Source: Tenacibaculum ovolyticum DSM 18103
GTDB lineage: Bacteria; Bacteroidota; Bacteroidia; Flavobacteriales; Flavobacteriaceae
DNA length: 64,000 bases
Direction of reading: 5' to 3'
NCBI RefSeq assembly: GCF_000430545.1
Contig: NZ_AUMF01000018.1
Location: 1 to 64,000 of the forward strand
The position numbers were made by a program, and so were the translations under genes. Positions within the stretch are counted from its first letter, which is position 1. Every line of letters starts with the position of its first letter. Below, in pieces: positions 1 through 8,334 of this stretch. Below the pieces are notes generated by a model. The model saw nothing but the letters and a program-made list of their open reading frames with translations. It did not search any database and had not been told where the DNA came from.

Positions 1-66
1 AATGCTACACAAAGAGTCGGAGAAATAGGAAAGGGAGGTAAGTATGATTTAAATCTTATCTCCTGA
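1..66 (+). pseudogene. 3' end of a reading frame entering from the left edge
   Basis: The first 63 bases read as an open frame ending at a TGA at 64-66, with a Gly/Lys-rich peptide containing GEIGKGGKYDLN. It looks like the connector before a polymorphic-toxin tip. Coding-like sequence resumes in another frame from about 71, just after a TAA at 68-70. Either this is the tail of one gene followed by a new gene, or a toxin gene broken around 60-70. The upstream part is outside the window, so the call is tentative. Confidence 0.3.
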
Positions 67-118
67 GTAAGTAAAATCGTTAAAGGATGCTTTTAAAAAT
101 GAAAAAAGAAAAGTTGAA

Positions 119-577
119 ATGGGTACGTGGAATGATTTTGGGGCAGGATTGGAGAAAGGTAGTAAAAACCAATATAAAAAGTTTAGACCTGCTGAAATAG
201 ATTCTTTTATAGCAGTTGAGAATAAATTTAAATTAAAAACAGTTGAAGCACCTAAAGGTCAAAATGGAGATATAAAAGTTATATCTGGACCTAAAGAGTG
301 GGAAGGGAAAATTATTGACACATCAGGTTTGCGTAAAGAGGCTATTTCAGCGTGGAAGCGTAAGCCAGGAAGATCTTTAAATAAGTTTAAAGAAGCAATA
401 GATGATCATTTTATAAAAATGACTAAATCACCTCCTTTGGATATTTATATTTTATATTTAAAATACTTTGATGAAATTGACCCCCTGTTGAGGAAGAAAG
501 TTTTAGAGTATGTTTATGATTCAAAATATAAGTTTAGTAAGTTTGTTAATGAAAAGCACTTTAAAATAATTAATTAA
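119..577 (+). CDS. Putative polymorphic-toxin C-terminal domain, probably orphaned
   Basis: The 152-residue product is Lys-rich (about 15-20% Lys) and has no signal peptide or membrane segment. It begins with a Gly/Lys-rich stretch, continues with a compact central part (FRPAEIDSF, GDIKVISGPKEWEGK) and ends in a helical Asp/Tyr/Lys-rich part. I do not recognise the family. Size, basic composition and the small acidic gene just downstream suggest a toxin tip with its immunity gene. The frame is open about 48 bases upstream of the ATG with protein-like sequence and no start codon, and the ribosome binding site before the ATG is poor. It may therefore be a fragment cut from a larger secreted protein. 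A nuclease role is possible but not shown. Confidence 0.45.
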   Translation: MGTWNDFGAGLEKGSKNQYKKFRPAEIDSFIAVENKFKLKTVEAPKGQNGDIKVISGPKEWEGKIIDTSGLRKEAISAWKRKPGRSLNKFKEAIDDHFIKMTKSPPLDIYILYLKYFDEIDPLLRKKVLEYVYDSKYKFSKFVNEKHFKIIN

Positions 578-651
578 GTTATGAGAAGGGATATATATAT
601 ATAAAGTATAAGAAAGGAAAGGGTTTCTGGCTGGAAGAAAGGTTTATAGAA

Positions 652-1083
652 GTGTTAAGTTATTATGTGTGTTTGGTTTTTGAAAAAAAAGGATTAGAAA
701 ATAAACCAGATTGGTATTTAAATGTTTATGACGATTTTTTAGTGGTTACTCATGGGTATAATACAGGAATACAATCATTCTTGTTCAAGGAAGACTTAGG
801 GTTTAAAAAGGATAGAGAGCAAGAAATAATTAATATTTTAGAAGAAACAAAGAAAATTTTACTACAGAAAGGAAAGGAAATCAGTCTTGAAGAATTAAGA
901 AATGTAACTGAAAGTAGAAAAGTAACGGAAGATTTAAAAAATGGATGGGATTTTCCAGTACAAGTAAAAAGTTTAATTACTGTTACAAACTTTATGATTC
1001 AATTATTTAAACACGAATGGGAGGAAGAAAGAGAAGTTTGGTTTGAAGGTTTTGATCATCCAGAGAACGCAGATGTTATATAA
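652..1083 (+). CDS. Putative immunity protein for the preceding toxin tip
   Basis: The product is a 143-residue soluble acidic protein rich in Glu, Trp and Phe, without signal peptide. Size, composition and position 75 bases after a basic toxin-like gene are typical of immunity proteins in polymorphic toxin islands; I cannot name the family. The start is a GTG at 652. The frame is open back to a TAA at 571-573 but has no ATG in between, so GTG 652 is the best available start. A strong terminator directly follows, closing the toxin/immunity pair as one unit. Confidence 0.5.
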   Translation: MLSYYVCLVFEKKGLENKPDWYLNVYDDFLVVTHGYNTGIQSFLFKEDLGFKKDREQEIINILEETKKILLQKGKEISLEELRNVTESRKVTEDLKNGWDFPVQVKSLITVTNFMIQLFKHEWEEEREVWFEGFDHPENADVI

Positions 1084-1091
1084 AAAATAAT

Positions 1092-1116
1092 GAGCCACTT
1101 TTTGTGGCTTTTTTTT
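1092..1116 (+). terminator. Rho-independent terminator after the immunity gene
   Basis: A 7-bp stem (GAGCCAC / GTGGCTT, one G-T pair) with a 5-T loop is followed by a T run. It lies 8 bases after the stop codon of the 652-1083 gene. Confidence 0.8.
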
Positions 1117-1126
1117 ATGGTTATAA

Positions 1127-1318
1127 AACTTTATTATTCGATCTGCAGTATTACAAGCCTCAAAAATGGATGAGTTTAAAGCTTTAGAAGTGCTATTTAA
1201 AAATTGTTTTTTAGGAGGCGATCATGCTATTGAAGAAGAAGATGACTTGCGATTAAATATTACTACGTCATTTTCTGAATTTATTCAACCTAAACCTGTT
1301 AAGATAGAGGTTTTGTAA
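1127..1318 (+). pseudogene. Remnant of a tail assembly chaperone-like gene
   Basis: An open frame from 1127 to a TAA at 1316-1318 encodes a peptide with the core DEFKALEVLFKNCFLGGD. The tail-operon protein at 11543-12019 has the comparable core DQYKALAFLFKECVLENK, and both continue into an acidic stretch. I therefore read this as the C-terminal part of a paralogue whose 5' part is gone: a TAA lies at 1124-1126 and no start codon precedes the conserved core except ATG 1166. It suggests a second, decayed tail gene set once lay to the left. A short functional protein from ATG 1166 is less likely. Confidence 0.45.
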
Positions 1319-1331
1319 TGCTGCATACTGT

Positions 1332-2363
1332 ATGTATATAGAAAAGATACAGCTTAGAGGACGTACATTAGATGAGGCTATTCTTCGGTACAAAGTAGAA
1401 TTAGAATCTAAAATGATTACTGTTGATAAATTTCCTATTAAAGTCGTTGATGGGGAAAAGTATATTAACATAGATGGTGTTGTTGCTCCGAGTACAGAAA
1501 TTGTAGAAGAATCAAATTATTATCCATTTGGACTTAAACATAAAGGGTATAATAATGTTACAAACTCTTTAGGAAATAGCATTGAGCAGAAGAAAGGTTT
1601 TATTGGAAAAAAGCATCAAGAAGAGCTAGGGTTGGGTTGGAGAGATATTACAGCACGTAATTATGCGTTTAACAATCCTATTTATTTTATGAATCCTGAT
1701 GGGATGATGCAATATGGTCCTGGTGACCTACCTAAAAAAAATCCAATAGGTAAAAAAATGATTAGCAACTTCAGGAATTCTAATAATAAAAGCCCAGGGG
1801 GTGATTGTTTTGCTGTCTGTAAAGGAAGGTTTGCTAAAGCGTATAAGCAAGTGATTGGAACATCGCTATATGGAGATTTACCAAAAAGCAGTAAATCTAC
1901 TTATTATAATGCGAAGAAAACATTTAATAATCTTTTTGCAAGTGCTACTGGAACTCATGTAGGTTGGAAAGGCTTGCCTAAAAATTTAAGAGGCAAAGGA
2001 GGTGCTGGGGCTATTGTTAATGCAAGTATGGGAGAAATGGTGAACAAAGAAGGTATTTGGCGTGGAGAGTTGCAAGAAGGAGCAGTAATGCAACTTTATG
2101 CAACTGAAGAAGATTTTAATAATGTGGTTGAAGGTACAGATGAAGGAGCTTTTGGTCATTCGGTTATATTTCTAAATTATACATATAATGAAGATGGTAG
2201 TATATCTGGAGTGGATATTGCAGATCAATATGGATTAAATGGATATGCTGTTACTAGAGAAGAATTTGCTGTTTGGTTTGAAGCTAACATAACAGTAGGA
2301 GAGTCTAGAGAAGAAGTAAAACCTATTAATTTACCTTCAAATGGTATTCAATCTGTTAATTAA
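1332..2363 (+). CDS. Truncated RHS-type tip with a candidate cysteine-protease-like toxin domain
   Basis: The 343-residue product is a chimera. Residues 1-60 resemble no RHS sequence. Residues about 61-125 match the end of the RHS-associated core (YYPFGLKHKGYNN, then KKHQEELGLGWRDITARNYAFNNP and PDG), so the YD-repeat shell is missing. The rest is a variable tip with C159 in GGDCFAVCKGR, H276 in FGHSVIFLNY and D298 in DIADQYG, arranged as in a papain/NlpC-like Cys-His-Asp triad. The triad is inferred from motif order, not proven. The gene is probably an orphan RHS tip (toxin reservoir) rather than a full toxin. The next gene, 11 bases downstream, may be its immunity partner. Confidence 0.65.
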   Translation: MYIEKIQLRGRTLDEAILRYKVELESKMITVDKFPIKVVDGEKYINIDGVVAPSTEIVEESNYYPFGLKHKGYNNVTNSLGNSIEQKKGFIGKKHQEELGLGWRDITARNYAFNNPIYFMNPDGMMQYGPGDLPKKNPIGKKMISNFRNSNNKSPGGDCFAVCKGRFAKAYKQVIGTSLYGDLPKSSKSTYYNAKKTFNNLFASATGTHVGWKGLPKNLRGKGGAGAIVNASMGEMVNKEGIWRGELQEGAVMQLYATEEDFNNVVEGTDEGAFGHSVIFLNYTYNEDGSISGVDIADQYGLNGYAVTREEFAVWFEANITVGESREEVKPINLPSNGIQSVN

Positions 2364-2374
2364 AAAGAAACAAA

Positions 2375-3229
2375 ATGAAAATAGATATTAAAAACCTAAT
2401 CGTTATTATAACTTTATTTCTATTTACAAATAAAATTATTAGCCAAAATGATGGATACTATAGTACATATTTTAATGCTAAAAAAGAAAGTAATAAGGTC
2501 AAAATTTTAGATATTACAGATGAAGTTATTGATAATAGTTTATATACGTTTACAAACCTTAAAGAGTTACGATTAATTGATTGTAAAATAGATAGTATTA
2601 AGGACGGTATTATTAACCTATCTAATTTAGAGGTTATAAGCATAAGAACAAGTCAATTAAAATTTATAAGCGATAATTTATCAGGCTTAAAAAAAATAAA
2701 GAAAATTCAAATTACAGGAAGTCAATTAGAACTTTTAGATTTTTCTAATAATAATATCAGTAAATTTAAATTAAACTTGTCGAATTCTATAGAATATATA
2801 AATTTGTCAGGTAATGATATGAATTATATACCTAATGAAATATTTGATATATGTAATTTAAAAATATTGAATCTTAGGTTCAATAAAATTAAAACTTTGG
2901 ATTCTAATATTAGAAAATTGACTAAGCTTCGAAAATTATTATTAGGAAAGAATAACATATCTTTTTTACCAAACGAATTATATTTAGTAAAACAGCTAGA
3001 AGAACTTGAATTAAGAGACAATTCTTTAAGTCAAGTATCAGAAAAGTTAACTAAAATGGAAAGTTTAAAGTATTTAGATCTTTCAAGAAACCCTTTGGAG
3101 AGTTTACCCTCTATTAATCATTTTGAAAAAATGGATTTAAGGAAGATAAACCTTATAGATACAAATATAAATCTTAAAGTTTTGAACTCTTTAAAAAGAG
3201 AATTAAATAACACTAAAGTTATTTTTTAA
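2375..3229 (+). CDS. Secreted leucine-rich-repeat protein, candidate immunity partner
   Basis: The 284-residue product begins with a signal peptide (hydrophobic core IVIITLFLF, likely cleavage near the Ser-Gln at 24-25). About eight leucine-rich repeats of the LxxLxLxxNxLxxLP type follow through the C-terminus. LRR proteins bind other proteins. Its position 11 bases after the RHS tip fits an immunity or decoy role, which would then act in the periplasm. This is inferred from synteny only. LRR proteins also occur as cargo or host-interaction factors, so the function stays open. The DNA is very AT-rich. Confidence 0.6.
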   Translation: MKIDIKNLIVIITLFLFTNKIISQNDGYYSTYFNAKKESNKVKILDITDEVIDNSLYTFTNLKELRLIDCKIDSIKDGIINLSNLEVISIRTSQLKFISDNLSGLKKIKKIQITGSQLELLDFSNNNISKFKLNLSNSIEYINLSGNDMNYIPNEIFDICNLKILNLRFNKIKTLDSNIRKLTKLRKLLLGKNNISFLPNELYLVKQLEELELRDNSLSQVSEKLTKMESLKYLDLSRNPLESLPSINHFEKMDLRKINLIDTNINLKVLNSLKRELNNTKVIF

Positions 3230-3401
3230 AAGTTAAATTGTGAAAGTTTTTTCACTCTTTCTAAATTTTTTAAAGGATAATTGAAAAGGAAGTAGGTAAT
3301 AACCACTCCTTTTCTTATATGGAAAAAGTATCATACAATTCGTATTTTTTTTAGATGGAAGTGTTAATATCAAAGATGTACTTCCCCCGTACCTTGACAT
3401 T

Positions 3402-3417
3402 TTAGCGCTAGCGCTAA
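3402..3417. repeat. Perfect 16-bp palindrome
   Basis: TTAGCGCTAGCGCTAA equals its own reverse complement. Degenerate relatives occur at 3547-3562 (CACGCTAACGCTAGTG) and 3621-3644 (AGCGAGACGCTAGTATTAGC then GAGC). All three lie in the gap between two toxin cassettes. They may be a dispersed repeat linked to cassette exchange or a protein-binding site. Confidence 0.5.
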
Positions 3418-3483
3418 CGGTAAGTTTTTAAAGGTATATTAAAAGAAACGAGAATATTATTAGCCATTTGTAATGGCAAAACG

Positions 3484-3517
3484 AAAAGCTTCAATAGTAA
3501 CATGTTGAAGTTTTTTT
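3484..3517 (+). terminator. Probable terminator hairpin
   Basis: The stem AAAAGCTTCAA / TTGAAGTTTTT (one G-T pair) has a loop of about 10 bases and is followed by a T run. It lies 255 bases after the LRR gene and may end transcription from that cassette. Confidence 0.5.
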
Positions 3518-4332
3518 GTGTTTTAGAAAACGATGAGTAAATGAACCACGCTAACGCTAGTGTTCTGGTATTGATAGTGTTAGTAGACTCTTTGGGTGTG
3601 TTAATAATAGAGAAAGTACGAGCGAGACGCTAGTATTAGCGAGCAAGAAATAGAAGTGATAAATATGAGTAGAAAATAAAGATTTCATAATGAATTGGCA
3701 GCATGTTTTATAAGTTTTGCTACTGTGTATTGGTTAGATATTTTTACTTATCAATGTTATTTTGATGTATTAGAAGGGAGTATATATTATTGCAAAAAAG
3801 AAAAAAGAATGGAAGTATCTATATGTTGTTTTATGTTAAGTCATATATATGATTTTTAGAGCAATAAATGAAAATCCTTCAGATTTAATAATAGGTTTTA
3901 AAGGATTTAGAACAAGAAAATTAATAGAAAAGAATGGCTGTTTTGAATGCTATAAGGAATTGGAACCAAGAATAGTGATGTTGAAAAACGTCAATTTTGG
4001 CAACAGCATAATAAACCCGCTCTGCAAAGTCTCCTGACTTAGCGAAAAACCTTAAGCTAATGTTTGTGTAAAAAAGAGGAATATTAAGTGTTAAAAAGTA
4101 TTTTTTTTAATTAAGATCCAAATTGGAAAGAGAGAATAAAGAAAACTCAAACTGTAAGTCAATATAGTTTAGGTTTTATTTTGGTTGAAAAATAAAATTT
4201 ATCTTGTCTTTGCAGTAGATAAATTTTAAAAAAGGTTTAAAAAATAGGTGAATTACTAAGTTTGTTAGTGAATATGTGTAACCTTAAGTATCTAAGGTGA
4301 TTAAGGTGAGCTTTAATAAAAAAAAATGCTAG

Positions 4333-4506
4333 GAGATACCGGTAACTATAAAAATAAAAACTTTTGATATAGCTATAGAAGAATGGGCGCCTCACGAATC
4401 TAAAGAATATGTACAGCAACGTATTATTCAAGCTACTGAAGAAGTTTTAGATAAACTGGAAAGAAGAAAAGAACTAGAAGCATATTTAAATAGTGATGAG
4501 GAAGAG
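4333..4506 (+). other. In-frame coding extension upstream of the 4507 start
   Basis: Fifty-eight codons after the TAG at 4330-4332 run into the 4507 gene without a stop. They encode an amphipathic Glu/Lys-rich peptide (FDIAIEEWAPHESKEYVQQR, then an ATEEVLDKLERRKELEAYL helix). Composition suggests real coding sequence. An ATG at 4326 lies in another frame after an A8 tract, so a one-base indel near there could have cut the natural start off. Confidence 0.45.
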
Positions 4507-7500
4507 GTGACTAATAATTCATCTTCACAATTTTTGGAGTCTAATAAAAAAGAAAAAGCAAATATAAAGAGGAGTTCTTCTAATTATTCAATGAGTTCAA
4601 GTACGCCAGCTATTTCTAATTTTTCAGAAACAAACACTTTTAATTTAAATGAAAAGATACTACCTGTTGAGGCGAGGAGGCAGGTAAAAGAACTAAATAA
4701 TTTAACAAGTAGTATTAGTGATATTGATACTGGCAGTAGAAGTTCAACTAAAGTGACTACTAAACAGCAGTTATTTAATACTGTTCAAGAGTTTAGTCAT
4801 GTAAGTAGTAGTAATGATTCTATTATTTCAGTAATAAAAGAGAAAATAAAAACGCTTAATGTTGAGTTAATTTCTAATCCTTTTGATGTAGTATTAATAG
4901 AAGAAAAAACTTATTGGTATTCAGTATTAAAATCACTAGAGGATAATGAATCCATAGTTAAGTTTTATAATAAGCCAACTCATGAACGTTTTACTGAATT
5001 GTATGATACATTAAAAAAAACACAAAGTTTTGATATAGAAAGTTACAGAGAAGTGTTAGTCAAGCAATTTAGTAAAATTACTACAACTAGCAATTATCCA
5101 CATATTACCAAAGAGCAGTTAACGCATTTATTAACTATAAAAGAAAAATTACAAAAGAAAAATTTTAGCATAAGTAATTTATTGAATGAATATCCTGAAA
5201 TTTTTGAACTCTTAGGGTTGTTGGATTTTTCATTTGACGAAGTTTTTGAAACATTAACTAAAAAAGGGATATATCCTACATTAACTAATATATATCAAAA
5301 AACGCAAACCTATCCAAGTAACTTAGGTGTTAAAGCTATATATGCGTTATACAAATCCAATACAAATAATTTACTTGAAGAAATTATAGTGTATGCAAAG
5401 CCTAGTTATGTCATAGATATTGGAAAACATCGAATAGGGCAACATAGTATATATGCTGAGCATATTATAGAGTTTTTAACTATCTTTAAACATCAGCGAA
5501 GCATTAGTTTCAAAGAAGTATCAACTGTAAAAGATCAGGTTAATCCATTATTGATTTATGATACGGTAAAGAAAGCTGTACCTAGCCTTACAATTGTGTT
5601 AAATAGTTCTTTGGGGCATAGTAGTAATGTAACTGAAATTCTATCTAAAAAAGTAGATTTAATTCCTGAAAACTATATTTTCAGTGTTAAAACTAAAGGT
5701 CTTTTTAGTACTACAAAATTTGAATACACCTTAACAATTTTAGATAAAGAAGGTAATGAATTTGTACAGTTTGAAACTTCCCATTATGAAATGTTTGAAG
5801 AACTTATAACAGCCTTTGACTATAAAATACCAAAAGCTCAAAAAGAACAAGTTATACAACAATTTTTAACAGGAATTGGTAAAGGAAAAGATAAAAATAC
5901 TATAGATGCTTATTATAGTAGTTTGCCATCATTTTTGTATGTAAATGATAAAGGCTATCAATTAACGGGAGCTAATGAACTATTAGCTGCCAATAATTTA
6001 GAAACTGATTTAAGAGAGTTATTAAATGGTTCTGTTAATGACAGTGGTAGTAGTGAAGAACTCGCTATTGTAAATATTATAAAAGCAATGCCTTATGATA
6101 AGTTGTATAGCTTATTGTATAAGGATACTCAATTGCTATATCAAATTTTTGACCAATTAGATGGTGATGAATACAAGGCTTTTACAACTTATCTTACTAC
6201 AATAATAAATCATCTTAATAAAAAATCAAAAGGGACTATCTTATTTAGTAACGAATATTGGATGTTTAGAAATATTCATGTTAGTACATCTAATTGGAGT
6301 GGCGGAAATAATATAAGTTTTGAAACTTTCCAAAATATAAGAAATGGATTTGAAGATGATGGTAAAGGTGGCACAAAAGTTAATTTTGATAAAAGAGTTT
6401 TAAATAGTATTCAAAGATGCCATCCTTTAGATATCGTAACATTATCTACGAAATACCCAAATAAAAATGAAGTGCCTTCTATGAATGTGTTGGCTTTTGA
6501 GCTGTATAGTAAAGTATATAAGCAAAAAGTATGGGATTGGGTTAATATCACTACAGACGTTATTGGTGTATTAACCATTGTAGGCGGTACAGCTACTTTA
6601 ATAGGAAAAGGACTTGCTGTAGGTACACGTATAGCTATAGGAGCTGGTATTGCAAAAGAGATAAGTTCTATTCTTATTCAAAATCAAAAATTAACAACTT
6701 GGTTGAAAAAAGACCATAAAGAAGTTTATAAAGTTTGGTCTACGATGGATACCACTGGTAATGGGGTTTATCTGGCAATGTCTTTACCACAACTAGCAAG
6801 ATTTATAAGCAAGGGAGGTAAGGCTATTGCAGGAATGACAGCTAAAGGTTATAAATCTGTAGCATTATTCTCTAAAAGCTTAGCACAAGCTATTAAAACG
6901 TTTTACTATAGATTACGTTTTATAGCGACTGATATTGTAAATATTTCTAAAAATTACTCATCAGTCAATAAAGTTATTGATGAAACGGAGTTGATTATTA
7001 AAGAGCTTAAAAATATTGAATCTGTAAAAATTAAATGGAATACAGGAATAAATAAGACAATAGAAGCTTTTCATAAAAATCAAAATTCTGTTAAATCTTT
7101 GATTAAGCAGTTAAAAATCAGTACGAATATTATTGAGGTAAACTTGAAAGAGTTAAAATCTATTAAGTCAAATTTAAATAATAATTTAATAAACAATGAT
7201 TTAATAAAGAAAGTTGATAAGCATATCGCAAAATTATCGAATCTTAAATTTCAGAATATAGAGTATCTAAAAAAGCTAAATAAGATTCATGACAATATCG
7301 AAAATAAATATGTCAGGGTTGTTTCAAAAATTAAAACATCAATTGTTTACAGAGTTCAAGGAGGAGTGTTACCAAATGCAAGTAGGACTAGAATACTACC
7401 AATTGGAGATGGAAGTATTAGTATATTAGGAGATAAAAAATTGTATATAACTATTGATGATGCTAAATATCAGATATATTATTATAATAAGAGAGGAGGT

Positions 7501-7770
7501 CAAGCAAAAGGGGCGGAAATTATTACATTTAAGGTTCCCAAAAAGTTTTTAGATGAAATTAAAAGAACCGCAGTTACTCAAGATCAATTATCAGAATATA
7601 AAAAATTAGTAAATAATAAAAGTAAGTACGATGCTTACAGAAGTAAACATCCAGAAGCGGCTGATTTAACTAAAAGTAAAAGTGCTTATGGTCTATATGG
7701 AGAGGAGTGGTTTAATAAGTTGAAAAATAATATGATTAAAGGTACTTTTGAAATTAAAAAACCTAAATAA
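4507..7770 (+). CDS. Very large toxin-like protein with hydrophobic segment and C-terminal effector domain
   Basis: From GTG 4507 the product has 1087 residues. Residues 1-70 are Ser/Asn/Lys-rich and disordered, and 70-640 are mixed helical with no family I recognise. Residues about 680-725 form a Gly/Ala/Ile-rich hydrophobic hairpin (DVIGVLTIVGGTATLIGKG), as in membrane-passage parts of secreted toxins. Residues 800-940 are coiled-coil-like, and from about 945 a compact C-terminal domain begins (VYRVQGG, SRTR, KLYITIDD, YYYNKRGG, FKVPKKFLDEI). That last part could be an ADP-ribosyltransferase-like or other effector fold, which is a guess. The frame continues upstream to 4333 with clearly protein-like sequence (IEEWAPHESKEYVQQR) but no ATG, GTG or TTG, so the true N-terminus may be lost or frameshifted near 4330. 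A small gene 8 bases downstream fits an immunity partner. Confidence 0.6.
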   Translation: MTNNSSSQFLESNKKEKANIKRSSSNYSMSSSTPAISNFSETNTFNLNEKILPVEARRQVKELNNLTSSISDIDTGSRSSTKVTTKQQLFNTVQEFSHVSSSNDSIISVIKEKIKTLNVELISNPFDVVLIEEKTYWYSVLKSLEDNESIVKFYNKPTHERFTELYDTLKKTQSFDIESYREVLVKQFSKITTTSNYPHITKEQLTHLLTIKEKLQKKNFSISNLLNEYPEIFELLGLLDFSFDEVFETLTKKGIYPTLTNIYQKTQTYPSNLGVKAIYALYKSNTNNLLEEIIVYAKPSYVIDIGKHRIGQHSIYAEHIIEFLTIFKHQRSISFKEVSTVKDQVNPLLIYDTVKKAVPSLTIVLNSSLGHSSNVTEILSKKVDLIPENYIFSVKTKGLFSTTKFEYTLTILDKEGNEFVQFETSHYEMFEELITAFDYKIPKAQKEQVIQQFLTGIGKGKDKNTIDAYYSSLPSFLYVNDKGYQLTGANELLAANNLETDLRELLNGSVNDSGSSEELAIVNIIKAMPYDKLYSLLYKDTQLLYQIFDQLDGDEYKAFTTYLTTIINHLNKKSKGTILFSNEYWMFRNIHVSTSNWSGGNNISFETFQNIRNGFEDDGKGGTKVNFDKRVLNSIQRCHPLDIVTLSTKYPNKNEVPSMNVLAFELYSKVYKQKVWDWVNITTDVIGVLTIVGGTATLIGKGLAVGTRIAIGAGIAKEISSILIQNQKLTTWLKKDHKEVYKVWSTMDTTGNGVYLAMSLPQLARFISKGGKAIAGMTAKGYKSVALFSKSLAQAIKTFYYRLRFIATDIVNISKNYSSVNKVIDETELIIKELKNIESVKIKWNTGINKTIEAFHKNQNSVKSLIKQLKISTNIIEVNLKELKSIKSNLNNNLINNDLIKKVDKHIAKLSNLKFQNIEYLKKLNKIHDNIENKYVRVVSKIKTSIVYRVQGGVLPNASRTRILPIGDGSISILGDKKLYITIDDAKYQIYYYNKRGGQAKGAEIITFKVPKKFLDEIKRTAVTQDQLSEYKKLVNNKSKYDAYRSKHPEAADLTKSKSAYGLYGEEWFNKLKNNMIKGTFEIKKPK

Positions 7771-7778
7771 AATATCAA

Positions 7779-8246
7779 ATGACTAAATATAAAATTAATA
7801 ATATTCAGGAAGTACAAGATAGAATTGATATGGATGATTTACTAGGATGTATAAAATATAAAAATAAATATCATTTTTTTTTAAGTGATATTACATCTTG
7901 GGTTTTAAATTATAGTAAATATGATCCAACAATTAATATTAGAAATAAAAATTTTAAAAATGGAATATTAAATGTTGAACAAGAAAATAAAACTTCATAT
8001 TTAGAGTACTTAAAAGATGATTTTTTTAAAAAAGATTTGTTAGATGAATATCAATCTAAAATGAAGTTTATGGATTTACACCTGTATTTTTTCATAGATT
8101 TTGATATAAATTTTTATGTAAATGGTTATCCAGAAAATTTAAGTCCAGAAGAGTATTTACCAAATGAGAGTTGGAAGAGCGTAATTAATGATCCTGTTCT
8201 TTATTTACCTGAATCGCTAGCTAGATATTGGGGAAAGGATAGTTAA
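7779..8246 (+). CDS. Putative immunity protein for the large toxin-like protein
   Basis: The 155-residue product is soluble and acidic, with no signal peptide and many aromatic residues (HLYFFIDFDINFYVNGYPEN, SLARYWGKDS at the end). It starts 8 bases after the large toxin-like gene and is the last gene of that unit. I do not recognise the family. Position, size and acidity are those of immunity proteins, and a cytoplasmic site of action would fit a toxin acting inside the target cell. A SUKH-like or SMI1-like assignment cannot be supported from the motifs I can see. Confidence 0.5.
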   Translation: MTKYKINNIQEVQDRIDMDDLLGCIKYKNKYHFFLSDITSWVLNYSKYDPTINIRNKNFKNGILNVEQENKTSYLEYLKDDFFKKDLLDEYQSKMKFMDLHLYFFIDFDINFYVNGYPENLSPEEYLPNESWKSVINDPVLYLPESLARYWGKDS

Positions 8247-8334
8247 ATAAAAAAAACTCAGAAATATATTTTCTGTTATCGTGTTTTTATTCATCCTTTC
8301 TTTTCATGAGAAGGAAGGATAGAGATGTAGATTT

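Larger units (their letters stand above)
3230..4332 (+). other. Long AT-rich intergenic zone with inverted motifs and no convincing gene
   Basis: Stops occur in all frames. The only frame of note (3849-4037, 62 codons) has no family resemblance and no clear ribosome binding site. Features seen: a weak hairpin just after 3229 (GTGAAA/TTTCAC), a perfect 16-bp palindrome at 3402-3417, a terminator at 3484-3517, related GCTAAC/GCTAG motifs at 3547-3562 and 3621-3644, and a hairpin of AAAATTTATC with its complement around 4193-4229. This looks like debris between toxin cassettes. Confidence 0.5.

Noticed and set aside
99..200. ATG at 99 opening a frame with a Lys-rich start
   Set aside because: It ends after about 33 codons inside the 119-577 gene and has no protein-like pattern.
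3849..4037. 62-codon open frame in the gap before the large toxin gene
   Set aside because: No family resemblance, no ribosome binding site, surrounded by stops; treated as chance.
8255..8300. Terminator after the 7779-8246 gene
   Set aside because: A CAGAAA/TTTCTG hairpin exists but no T run follows it directly.
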